A stretch of 64,000 nt of DNA from Puccinia triticina. Its lineage: Eukaryota > Basidiomycota > Pucciniomycetes > Pucciniales > Pucciniaceae. The position numbers were made by a program, and so were the translations under genes. This document shows positions 1 through 10,121 of this stretch, one piece after another. Location: contig NC_070561.1 in assembly GCF_026914185.1 (NCBI RefSeq), positions 7,440,001 to 7,504,000 on the forward strand, given 5' to 3'. The notes beneath the pieces were generated by a model. That model had not been told where the DNA came from. It did not search any database and saw nothing but the letters and a program-made list of their open reading frames with translations. Every line of letters begins with the position of its first letter. The stretch's first letter is position 1.

Positions 1-779
1 GGAGTGTGCTTTGGCACACTCCTAGGAACGGAGTGTGCTTTGGCACACTCCTAGGAACGGAGTGTGCTTTGGCACACTCCTAGGAACGGAGTGTGCTTTG
101 GCACACTCCTAGGAACGGAGTGTGCTTTGGCACACTCCTAGGAACGGAGTGTGCTTTGGCACACTCCTAGGAACGGAGTGTGCTTTGGCACACTCCTAGG
201 AACGGAGTGTGCTTTGGCACACTCCTAGGAACGGAGTGTGCTTTGGCACACTCCTAGGAACGGAGTGTGCTTTGGCACACTCCTAGGAACGGAGTGTGCT
301 TTGGCACACTCCTAGGAACGGAGTGTGCTTTGGCACACTCCTAGGAACGGAGTGTGCTTTGGCACACTCCTGGGAAGGGAGTGTGCTTTGGCACACTCCT
401 GGGAACGGAGTGTGCTTTGGCACACTCCTGGGAACGGAGTGTGCTTTGGCACTCCTAGGAACGGAGTGTGCTTTGGCACACTCCTAGGAACGGAGTGTGC
501 TTTGGCACACTCCTAGGAACGGAGTGTGCTTTGGCACACTCCTAGGAACGGAGTGTGCTTTGGCACACTCCTAGGAACGGAGTGTGCTTTGGCACACTCC
601 TAGGAACGGAGTGTGCTTTGGCACACTCCTGGGAACGGAGTGTGCTTTGGCACACTCCTGGGAACGGAGTGTGCTTTGGCACACTCCTGGGAACGGAGTG
701 TGCTTTGGCACACTCCTGGGAACGGAGTGTGCTTTGGCACACTCCTGGGAACGGAGTGTGCTTTGGCACACTCCTGGGA

Positions 780-2240
780 AGGGAGTGTGCTTTGGCACAC
801 TCCTGGGAACGGAGTGTGCTTTGGCACACTCCTGGGAACGGAGTGTGCTTTTGCACACTCCTGGGAACGGAGTGCGCTTTGGCACACTCCTAGGAACGGA
901 GTGCACTTTGGCACACTCCTAGGAACGGAGTGCGCTTTGGCACAATCCAAGGAAAGGAGTGTGCTTTGGCACACTCCTGGGAATGGAGTGTGCTTTGGCA
1001 CACTCCTAGAGTGGAGTGTGCTTTGGCACACTCCTAGAGTGGAGTGTGCTTTGGCACACTCCTAGAGTGGAGTGTGCTTTGGCACACTCCTGGGAATGGA
1101 GTGTGCTTTGGCACACTCCTGGGAACGGAGTGTGCTTTGGCACACTCCTGGGAACGGAGTGTGCTTTGGCACACTCCTATGACGGAGTGTGCGTTGGCAC
1201 ACTCCTATGACGGAGTGTGCTTTGGCACACTCCTATGATGGAGTGTGCTTTGGCACACTCCTAGGAACGGAGTGTGCTTTGGCACACTCCTGGGAACGGA
1301 GTGTGCTTTGGCACCCTCCTGGGAACGGAGTGTGCTTTTGCACACTCCTGGGAACAGAGTGTGCTTTTGCACACTCCTAGGAACAAAGTGTGCTTTGGCA
1401 CACTCCTAGGAACGGAGTGTGCTTTGGCAAACTCCTAGGAACGGAGTGTGCTTTGGCACACTCCTAGGAACGGAGTGTGCTTTGGCACACTCCTAGGAAC
1501 GGAGTGTGCTTTGGCACACTCCTAGGAACGGAGTGTGCTTTGGCACACTCCTAGGAACGGAGTGTGCTTTGGCACACTCCTAGGAGCGGAGTGTGCTTTG
1601 GCACACTCCTAGGAACGGAGTGTGCTTTGGCACACTCCTAGGAACGGAGTGTGCTTTGGCACACTCCTAGGAACGGAGTGTGCTTTGGCACACTCCTAGG
1701 AACGGAGTGTGCTTTGGCACACTCCTAGGAACAGAGTGTGCTTTGGCACACTCCTAGGAACGGAGTGTGCTTTGGCACACTCCTGGGAAGGGAGTGTGCT
1801 TTGGCACACTCCTGGGAACGGAGTGTGCTTTGGCACACTCCTGGGAACGGAGTGTGCTTTTGCACACTCCTGGGAACGGAGTGCACTTTGGCACACTCCT
1901 AGGAACGGAGTGCACTTTGGCACACTCCTAGGAACGGAGTGCGCTTTGGCACAATCCAAGGAAAGGAGTGTGCTTTGGCACACTCCTGGGAATGGAGTGT
2001 GCTTTGGCACACTCCTAGAGTGGAGTGTGCTTTGGCACACTCCTAGAGTGGAGTGTGCTTTGGCACACTCCTGGGAATGGAGTGTGCTTTGGCACACTCC
2101 TGGGAACGGAGTGTGCTTTGGCACACTCCTGGGAACGGAGTGTGCTTTGGCACACTCCTATGACGGAGTGTGCGTTGGCACACTCCTATGACGGAGTGTG
2201 CTTTGGCACACTCCTATGACGGAGTGTGCTTTGGCACACT
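780..2240. repeat. Higher-order duplication within the satellite
   Basis: A run of variant units is present twice. The marker CACAATCCAAGG lies at 941 and 1950 (offset 1009), and GCGTTGGCAC at 1191 and 2172 (offset 981). The change of offset reflects one 28-bp unit missing from the second copy. A third relation links 1311 to 3124 (GCACCCTCCT, offset 1813). The array therefore grew by block duplications of about 1 kb as well as by single-unit steps. Confidence 0.85.
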
Positions 2241-4145
2241 CCTATGAACGGAGTGCGCTTTGGCACACTCCTAGGAACGGAGTGCGCTTTGGCACACTCC
2301 AAGGAACGGAGTGTGCTTTGGCACACTCCTGGGAACGGAGTGTGCTTTGGCACACTCCTGGGAACGGAGTGTGCTTTGGCACTCCTAGGAACGGAGTGTG
2401 CTTTGGCACACTCCTAGGAACGGAGTGTGCTTTGGCACACTCCTAGGAACGGAGTGTGCTTTGGCACACTCCTAGGAACGGAGTGTGCTTTGGCACACTC
2501 CTGGGAACGGAGTGTGCTTTGGCACACTCCTGGGAACGGAGTGTGCTTTGCCACACTCCTGGGAACGGAGTGTGCTTTGGCACACTCCTGGGAACGGAGT
2601 GTGCTTTGGCACACTCCTATGACGGAGTGTGCTTTGGCACACTCCTATGAACGGAGTGCGCTTTGGCACACTCCTAGGAACGGAGTGCGCTTTGGCACAC
2701 TCCAAGGAACGGAGTGTGCTTTGGCACACTCCTGGGAACGGAGTGTCCTTTGGCACACTCCTAGAGTGGAGTGTGCTTTGGCACACTCCTGGGAATGGAG
2801 TGTGCTTTGGCACACTCCTAGAGTGGAGTGTGCTTTGGCACACTCCTAGAGTGGAGTGTGCTTTGGCACACTCCTGGGAATGGAGTGTGCTTTGGCACAC
2901 TCCTGGGAATGGAGTGTGCTTTGGCACACTCCTCGGAACGGAGTGTGCTTTGGCACACTCCTGGGAACGGAGTGTGCTTTGGCACACTCCTATGACGGAG
3001 TGTGCTTTGGCACACTCCTATGACGGAGTGTGCTTTGGCACACTCCTATGACGGAGTGTGCTTTGGCACACTCCTAGGAACGGAGTGTGCTTTGGCACAC
3101 TCCTGGGAACGGAGTGTGCTTTGGCACCCTCCTGGGAACGGAGTGTGCTTTTGCACACTCCTGGGAACAGAGTGTGCTTTTGCACACTCCTAGGAACGAA
3201 GTGTGCTTTGGCACACTCCTAGGAACGAAGTGTGCTTTGGCACACTCCTAGGAACGAAGTGTGCTTTGGCACACTCATAGGAACGAAGTGTGCTTTGGCA
3301 CACTCCTAGGAACGGAGTGTGCTTTGGCACACTCCTAGGAACGGAGTGTGCTTTGGCACACTCCTAGGAACGGAGTGTGCTTTGGCACACTCCTAGGAAC
3401 GGAGTGTGCTTTGGCACACTCCTAGGAACGGAGTGTGCTTTGGCACACTCCTAGGAACGGAGTGTGCTTTGGCACACTCCTAGGAACGGAGTGCGCTTTG
3501 GCACACTCCTAGGAACGGAGTGTGCTTTGGCACACTCCTAGGAACGGAGTGTGCTTTGGCACACTCCTGGGAACGGAGTGTGCTTTGGCACACTCCTGGG
3601 AACGGAGTGTGCTTTGGCACACTCCTGGGAACGGAGTGTGCTTTTGCACACTCCTGGGAACGGAGTGCGCTTTGGCACACTCCTAGGAACGGAGTGCGCT
3701 TTGGCACACTCCTAGGAACGGAATGCGCTTTGGCACACTCTCAGGAACAGAGTGCGCTTTGGCACACTCCTAGGAACGGAGTGCGCTTTGGCACACTCCA
3801 AGGAACGGAGTGTGCTTTGGCACACTCCTGCGAACGGAGTGTCTGCTTTGGCACACTCCTATAACGGAGTGTGCTTTGGCACACTCCTATAACGGAGTGT
3901 GTTTTGGCACACTCCTATAACAGAGTGTGCTTTGGCACACTCCTAGAACGGAGTGGCGTTTGGCACACCCCTAGAACGGAGTGTGCTTTGGCACACTCCT
4001 AGAACGGAGTGTGCTTTGGCACACTCCTAGAACGGAGTGTGCTTTGGCACACTCCTAGAACAGAGTGTGCTTTGGCACACTCCTAGAACGGTGTGTGCTT
4101 TGGCACACTCCTAGAATGGAGTGTGCTTTGGCACACTCCTATGAC

Positions 4146-4776
4146 GGAGTGTGCCAAAGCACACTCCTAGGAACGGAGTGTGCCAAAGCACACTCCTAGG
4201 AACAGAGTGTGCCAAAGCACACTCCTAGGAACGGAGTGTGCCAAAGCACACTCCTAGGAACGGAGTGTGCCAAAGCACACTCCTAGGAACGGAGTGTGCC
4301 AAAGCACACTCCTAGGAACGGAGTGTGCCAAAGCACACTCCTAGGAACGGAGTGTGCCAAAGCACACTCCTAGGAACGGAGTGTGCCAAAGCACACTCCT
4401 AGGAACGGAGTGTGCCAAAGCACACTCCTAGGAACGGAGTGTGCCAAAGCACACTCCTAGGAACGGAGTGTGCCAAAGCACACTCCTAGGAACGGAGTGT
4501 GCCAAAGCACACTCCTAGGAACGGAGTGTGCCAAAGCACACTCCTAGGAACGGAGTGTGCCAAAGCACACTCCTAGGAACGGAGTGTGCCAAAGCACACT
4601 CCTAGGAACGGAGTGTGCCAAAGCACACTCCTAGGAACGGAGTGTGCCAAAGCACACTCCTAGGAACGGAGTGTGCCAAAGCACACTCCTAGGAACGGAG
4701 TGTGCCAAAGCACACTCCTAGGAACGGAGTGTGCCAAAGCACACTCCTAGGAACGGAGTGTGCCAAAGCACACTCT
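4146..4776. repeat. Satellite sub-block with inverted hairpin core
   Basis: Twenty-two consecutive, exactly 29-bp units in which the loop reads CAAA instead of TTTG, while the spacer TAGGAAC keeps the orientation of the rest of the array. A plain inversion of the array would also have reversed the spacer to GTTCCTA, and it has not. Only the 22-bp palindromic core has flipped. Units flanking the block on both sides carry TTTG again. The block is also far more homogeneous than the neighbouring TTTG units. Confidence 0.95.
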
Positions 4777-4937
4777 TAGGAACGGAGTGTACTTTCGCAC
4801 ACTCCCAGGAACGGAGTGCGCTTTGGCACACTCCTAGGAACGGAGTGTGCTTTGGCACACCCCTATAACGGAGTGTGCTTTGTCACACTCCTAGAACAAA
4901 GTGTGCTTTGGCACACTCCTAGAGACAGAGTGTGCGC

Positions 4938-5560
4938 ACCAAATCCATTGGAGGTCTGGAACTTGCTAGCCCCTAAAGGCAACATTCCATACTTCAAAGG
5001 TGTCACCAGACCAGACCTTGAAACTTTGCAGTCAATTGTCCTCCAGCAAATCCAGAAGTTTTTTCAAAACAACATCCCCCAGAATCCTCAAGAGCAATTG
5101 AACCGTTGTCAAATGTACATTTTGATCTGCTATGCATTTGCCTTTGTGAGTGCCCACCTTGGCCAACAAAAACTATCTTCAACAGAAACTAATCTTATAT
5201 CCTTCTATTATTTTGAAGACCATTAAGCGCGGTTTTGACCCAGCTGACTTTGGGTTAGGCGGAAATGAGGAGCAAGGGGGGGAACACCACAGCCAAGTTG
5301 GTCACAACCATTTCTTCTTCCATAATTCATGTTACTTACGCTTGTATTTTCTAGCCCAAGGAGTTCAGCCATCCAGCTGGGTCAGGCGGTCCAGAGGAGT
5401 CAAAGGTTCCGGAGTCCAGCGGTCCGGAAGAGGAGCAAGGGGGGGAACACCGCAGCCAAGTTTGTCAACACTATTTCATCTTAGATATTTTATTTTAAGT
5501 AACATAGCTGAATGTTACTTATGCTTGTATTTTCTAGCCCAAGGAGTTGAGCTGTCATGA
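4938..5560. other. Unique flank with a short tandem duplication
   Basis: The satellite ends and unique sequence begins; an open frame on the plus strand reads from satellite into this flank (to 5226) without recognisable domains. A segment is duplicated at about 5275-5373 and 5438-5556. Both copies carry GGGGGGGAACACC and, further on, a pyrimidine-rich TTTTCTAG followed by CCCAAGGAGTT, which resembles a 3' splice site and its exon start. The copies are offset by 163 to 183 bp. It may be a duplicated exon edge of a lost gene; no product can be named. Confidence 0.4.
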
Positions 5561-6540
5561 GGAGAGCCTTCTGGCAAAGTTGAGCAGGCCAACCAATAGT
5601 TTTCAATGTTTGCCTGCAATCACCATCTCCTTCTATGATGTTCTACCTTGTTATCTGCGGCCCAGCTGCAATGGATGCTTTTCATGATGCCCAGACAGTG
5701 TTCTCATGTTTGGGTCTGTCTTTTCCCCCTTGATAAAGCTTGGTTGACCAGCACAGCCTGATTCCCAGGCAGGGTGAAACCGCAGGAGCATTGAAAATCT
5801 CAGTATCATATTGGAACTGATGGCCAGAGTTGGTTGCTGACTGCCCTGGATTTGAAGGTGATCAAAATCCACCCCAATGGCGCTTGGATGGTCCGCAACA
5901 AACTGCGCTACAGTGTGAAAATGTGATTGGGGTGGTGTGATCCAAGCGACGCCCACATGTATTTTGCAGCTGCATGTCCAGAGTCCAGTTCCCACCGCGG
6001 CCATAACACCGCCACAAGAGCCCACAAGAGCGGGCAACTGTGGCCTTGACAGGCATGGATCATCCTCCATTGAAGCCCGCCCTGCACTTTCCTGCTGTTT
6101 GTTGTGAGATAAGAGCAACACTTAGATAGACTGTGACATTGAAGCCCCTTTGGTCACTGTTGATTGCGGGTCTCAATTCAACTTTTGAAATCTGTCAAAT
6201 CTGATACAGGCGGGTGCAGGCTCAGCAGATCAATTTCACCAAAAAATCCCAAAGACACCCCATTGGTTGCTGACAGCATTCCTGGTGACCATAGATGGGC
6301 CCCAAAAAGGTGGGTTGTCATCTGCCAGTCTCACCCGGGTTTTCAAAAAAACCCACCTGTGTCACTCCAATTCTTCGGTCCCAAACCAAAACAAATATGG
6401 TCACATCATTGGTTTGGGACCGTATAGCCCCCAGAGCTGAGGGGGCCAGCTCTCCTTATTGACGGTTTCAAACCAAATGGCCCCCAGAGCTGTGGGGGCC
6501 AGCTCTCCACAGTCACAGGAGAGCCAGGCAGATGACATCC
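5561..6540. other. Intergenic sequence with strong hairpins
   Basis: No convincing gene. The minus-strand frame 5651-6121 (156 aa) has no recognised domain. There is a perfect 14-bp inverted repeat at 6376-6389 and 6409-6422 (CGGTCCCAAACCAA), followed by two smaller hairpins, GCCCCC/GGGGGC at 6426-6445 and GGCCCCCA/TGGGGGCC at 6479-6500. The last two are parts of a duplicated segment ending in GCCAGCTCTCC. Confidence 0.6.
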
Positions 6541-6544
6541 AATT

Positions 6545-6780
6545 AGTCAGCTCACCCAGCTCCTTCAACCACACAACTTCACCCAGCTCCCCCAGCTCTG
6601 TCCACCACCCAGCTCACCTAGCTCCTCACACTACACATATACCCAGCTCCCCCAGCTCCCCAGACCACACATATACCCAGCTCCCCCAGCTCCACTACAA
6701 AGCGCTCACCCAGCCCCCCAGACCACACATATGCCTAGCTCACCCAGCTCCACCAACCCCACCACTACACCCAGCTACAT
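6545..6780. repeat. CCCAGCTCC-type low-complexity tract
   Basis: Degenerate tandem copies of ACCCAGCTCCCCCAGCTCC interleaved with CACACATATA. The plus-strand 109-aa frame here is Ser/Pro-rich only because of the repeat. Confidence 0.8.
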
Positions 6781-6945
6781 GCACATGAAAGGGATATACA
6801 CACATGAAAGGGGTATGTGCACATAAAGGGGTGTGTACACATTATGAAAGGGGTGAATGCATAAAAAAGGGACATGTTCACATGAAAGGGGTATGTGCAC
6901 ATGAAAGGGGAATTTTCACATGAAAGGGGAATTTGCACAGGCACC
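6781..6945. repeat. Minisatellite of about 18 bp
   Basis: About nine degenerate copies of a unit resembling TGCACATGAAAGGGGTA. Unit length varies because of small indels. It lies just beyond the truncated C-terminal end of the hAT transposase and may mark the break point. Confidence 0.8.
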
Positions 6946-7009
6946 AACTCAGTATTTTGGAGCCTTCATGCACTCAGTTTTTTGTACCTCAGACTCACTC
7001 TTGCTTAAA

Positions 7010-8475
7010 TTATACAATGTGCATGGAATCAACCAGTACTTGATTCTTGCATGAGGCAAAGCTTGCCTTGAGCTCTTGCATCTCAACTGCAAGCAGTTTA
7101 TAGAGTTTTTCTTGCAGTGGGTTGAGCACTTTGACCAAGTCGCAGGCTAATTCAAAGTCTGATTGGTCCAAATAGTATTTTTGGTGAACGCCATGACGCT
7201 TATGACGCTGCCATTCATGGCTGGCAATGAAGGAAGAATAATTATTACCGGATACAAATGAGAAAAAAAAAAAAACGTACATTGTGGGCTTGCATCTGAT
7301 GATGCTCTGGAGTTGCAGAAGAGTTGAATTCCATCGGGTACGCACATCACATTCAACAGTATGAGGGGTTGCACAACCCTTTTCTTGGCAGATGTCTCGA
7401 AATTCATCCTTGGAGTTCAGGGAGTACTTAAGTTTTTTAGCAATAGCACGAAACTGGAAGATTCTATCAGTATCCACTCAATGGGTCTATGCAATGCACA
7501 GCCCGGCTTACTTTAGCAAGAGATTGTTTGCAGCCATCAGTTGTGTAGCGATCACTGTTGTCCTCATTGCTTGTGTGGTCAATATCGTCCAGACCAAGGG
7601 ATTCAGTATCATCTGCGTTATTTCCATTGATCGATTCAAGCTTGCTTTGTATATCTTCATCGTCATTTTCAGCAGGCGTGCTCTCATGGTTGAAGCTAGG
7701 ATTTAAGAAAGAAAAGAAAGAAAGTATATTTAGTTCCAGCATGCTCAGATGATTAGAATTAAGTTGCTTACAGTCTTATTCGCTCTGCTGCATTGTCATT
7801 GGATAATACTGATTGATTGGAGTCATTGGCGTCCGAGGTAGTTGATTGGATTGAGGACTTTGGTTTCTTCTGAGTTCCAAACAGGCGGAGGATAGCTTGG
7901 ACAATCAAGTTAAGAACATGGGCAAAGCAACATAACCACTGCGTCTCCCCTTTGAATCGGGGCCATTTGAACTTCTTTAGCTCCCTTACCATAACTTTGT
8001 TGTTTGATGCGTTGTCACTAACTATCCCCCATATCTGAAGGAGAGCAGAGAGTTCAGCCTTGGGAGGAATCAAAACCAGAAGTCGTAGTTATATGAGAAG
8101 AAAAGAAATCTGACCTTTTGCTGAATCCCAAACTTCTCAACAACCATACGGACAGTCTCAGATAAGTACTCACCGGTGTGTGATTGGGAGAGGCAAATAA
8201 AGTCGAGGGGCATTGCCTTGAGGATTGGATCACTATCCTTATCTGCAGCTTGAGCTAGGCAGTATATCACAATCCCAAGGATGTCGAATCCATTTGGGGA
8301 CTGCCACCCATCCACCCCCAAGTATAATGCTCCTGTGTGGGCCTAATATGATATTAAATATTAGAATTATCAAACATTAAGTGAGCAAATGAGCAAAAAA
8401 TGAAAACTCACTTGAAGAACGGAGCGGTAATTCTCTTGTACAGCTGAGTAAAGCATGTGGATGTCTCTTGATACC
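7010..8475 (-). pseudogene. hAT transposase, middle part (broken)
   Basis: Continuation of the hAT transposase gene whose start lies at 19390, split by the gypsy element at 8481. Reading right to left: SRDIHMLY at the insertion edge, an intron at about 8340-8412, then GVDGWQSPNGFDILG and LSQSHTGEYLSETVR, another intron, GIVSDNASNN (a typical hAT core acidic motif) and RFKGETQWLCCFAHVLNLIVQA, a Ser/Asp-rich linker, then TRWNSTLLQLQSI and YYLDQSDFELACDLVKVLNP. A further short intron with a T-rich start sits at about 7220-7275. The C-terminal hAT dimerisation domain expected next is missing; the frame stops at 7010 close to a minisatellite. The product would have been a cut-and-paste DDE transposase. 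It is not functional. Confidence 0.85.
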
Positions 8476-8480
8476 ATTTG
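8476..8480. repeat. Target site duplication ATTTG (left)
   Basis: The five bases ATTTG directly precede the left LTR and recur at 18669-18673 directly after the right LTR. Removing the element and one copy restores an open hAT reading frame across the junction. Confidence 0.95.
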
Positions 8481-9326
8481 TGTGAGCCTGTGTCTCTTAT
8501 GTGACAGAAGGACACAAGAAAAGAGAGGAGGAATATTTTGGATTTCTTGGGATAAAGAAATACAAACTGAGAGAGAGGAAGAGAAAGAGAAAGAAAGAGA
8601 AGATCAGGCCTAGACTTTAAGTCTTTATTAATTGATCTGGGCTATTCTCAACCTGGAAAAGTTGGATGCCAGCTGTGCAAGGCCAAAAAAGAGTGCAACA
8701 GCCTCCACTCACAACAAGGAAACGTTGGTGGGATTCAGAAGTAGGGTTACTACTCTGCTCTGGTTTTGTAGGTCTTAACCAGAGATAACCTTTTGATCTT
8801 TTAAGATTGGAAGGGTTGAAGAAAAGAAGAAACAATCAAGAACAAAAGAGTTTCACTCTGGCTAAGCAAGGTTCAGAGAAAGAGTTTACTTACTGTCAAT
8901 ATCCTAGGCGCCTGTGACGGTAGGTATACTGGGAGTGTGGTAATCTCTTTGGTGGTGATCCTGGGTTATCTGGGGTGTGTTTCTGGTGTGCTGAAGTCTG
9001 TAGATCCTCCTCAGGCAAGGGGGATCCTGACTTCAAAAATTTTCACAGCTTGCTTATGTAATTACATATGTACATGTGGTTTGGCGCGCCTGGTAGCGCT
9101 GACACGTCACAACTGCGCATGCGCGCCACAACTCAAGAACTCAGGGAAGGAGTATAGTTACAACAAATTGTTAAGTTGTAACTAGGGTTAAAATTGCATG
9201 AGGAAACAGAAAATGAAGTCAAAACAATGATATCTCTTAAGATGAAAAAGATATGAAGTAATTTCATATGTAATAAGTAGAAAAGAGGCAGACTTTAGGT
9301 CAGCTGTGTTGACTCTAAGGCTGACA
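8481..9326 (-). repeat. Left (3') LTR of the gypsy element
   Basis: 846 bp, TGTGAGCC...CTGACA. It aligns with 17834-18668 at a constant offset of 9353 until the last 17 bases, where this copy has 11 extra bases (TGACTCTAAGG) before the terminal CTGACA. The resulting end CTCTAAGGCTGACA equals the end of the unrelated solo LTR at 12618. Confidence 0.95.
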
Positions 9327-9363
9327 TTCCCTACCACCAAAAAGGTTGGATTTCTGTAGGAAA

Positions 9364-10121
9364 TTAAACCATAGGGTCAGACCTCTTCTCACTTCTGAAC
9401 TTCCTTAGAAGGATAGCAGAGTCTGGAATGTCCTTCTCAAGGAGCCATTCATCATGATCAGCACTCAAGCCTTTGTATCTAGCTAAGTGCATCATCACAT
9501 CTCTGTTCTCCACTCTCAATCTTTTTTCTCTGAGGATCTTCTGTATCACTTTGTTCTGAGGGTTCTTATCCATGGGGGGAATGACAGCTTTAACCTTCTG
9601 TCTCATGGGGAACTTGTCTGGGCTGGGGTCTCTGTAAGGTTTCACTAAGCTGACAGGGAATGTAGGATGATTTCTGCTGAATTCTTCAGTCAGTATTACT
9701 TCTACAGCATTCTTTCCATGTAAAGCTTTCACTAGGAATGGTCCAGCAAAGGAGTCTCTCATCTTCTTGGGGCCAGATAAGTTGTTGAAGTTTGCTGTGG
9801 ATATCAGGACTTTATCACCAACTTTAAAGGACGGTTCTTTATGAGTCTTGTCCCATCTTTCTTTGTTATAAGATGTAGCTTCTGTTATGCATTGCTCAGC
9901 ATGTTTTCTAGCTTTCTCAAAGATTTTTCCATAGGCAAGAGCAGTAGGATGAATATCTACAGAGTCTTGTTTCAAGAAATTCCTGGGAAGGTTTGGCATC
10001 CAGCCTTTCTCCAGGATGGCAGGAGGTTTTCCAGTGGTTGAGTGTATACTGGTGCAGTAGGCTAGCTCAAGAATTGGTAAAAGTGAGACCCAGTCATGGG
10101 TGTACCCATCATTGTCTTTGA
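9364..10121 (-). pseudogene. Gypsy integrase C-terminal part and chromodomain
   Basis: Reading frame that resumes after the integrase deletion: [20 protein letters not shown], then a GPFLVK region typical of the integrase C-terminal domain, then MMHLARYKGLSADHDEWLLE, which fits a chromodomain (aromatic residues and the WLLE motif). Chromodomains of this retrotransposon group are known to steer integration to marked heterochromatin. The frame ends at 9364, 37 bases before the left LTR. This part is open, but it is out of frame with the upstream integrase core. Confidence 0.85.

Larger units (their letters stand above)
1..4937. repeat. 29-bp palindromic satellite array
   Basis: About 170 head-to-tail units of 29 bp. 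Each unit is a 9-bp arm (GGAGTGTGC), a 4-nt loop (TTTG), the complementary arm (GCACACTCC) and a 7-nt spacer (TAGGAAC), so every unit can form a hairpin and the array could extrude serial cruciforms. The first 360 bases are almost perfect. Later units vary mostly in the spacer (TGGGAAC, TAGAGT, TATGAC, TATAAC), while arm changes are rarer. The spacing gives open frames in all phases on both strands, so none of the 60-170 aa frames here is taken as a gene. The array runs off the left edge of the window, so its true length is unknown. Confidence 0.97.

Noticed and set aside
296..3864. Many 60-170 aa frames in the left 4 kb on both strands
   Set aside because: They are translations of the 29-bp satellite; period and lack of stops create them in every phase.
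1..4937. CRISPR-like array of 29-bp repeats
   Set aside because: There are no variable spacers; the constant 7-base spacer and eukaryotic context exclude it.
1..4937. Telomere or known centromere repeat
   Set aside because: Not TTAGGG-like, and nothing in the sequence ties it to a centromere; chromatin data would be needed.
5651..6121. 156-aa minus-strand frame
   Set aside because: No motif, no splice support, unremarkable composition; not enough to call a gene.
6459..6788. Ser/Pro-rich 109-aa protein
   Set aside because: Product of a CCCAGCTCC microsatellite-like tract.
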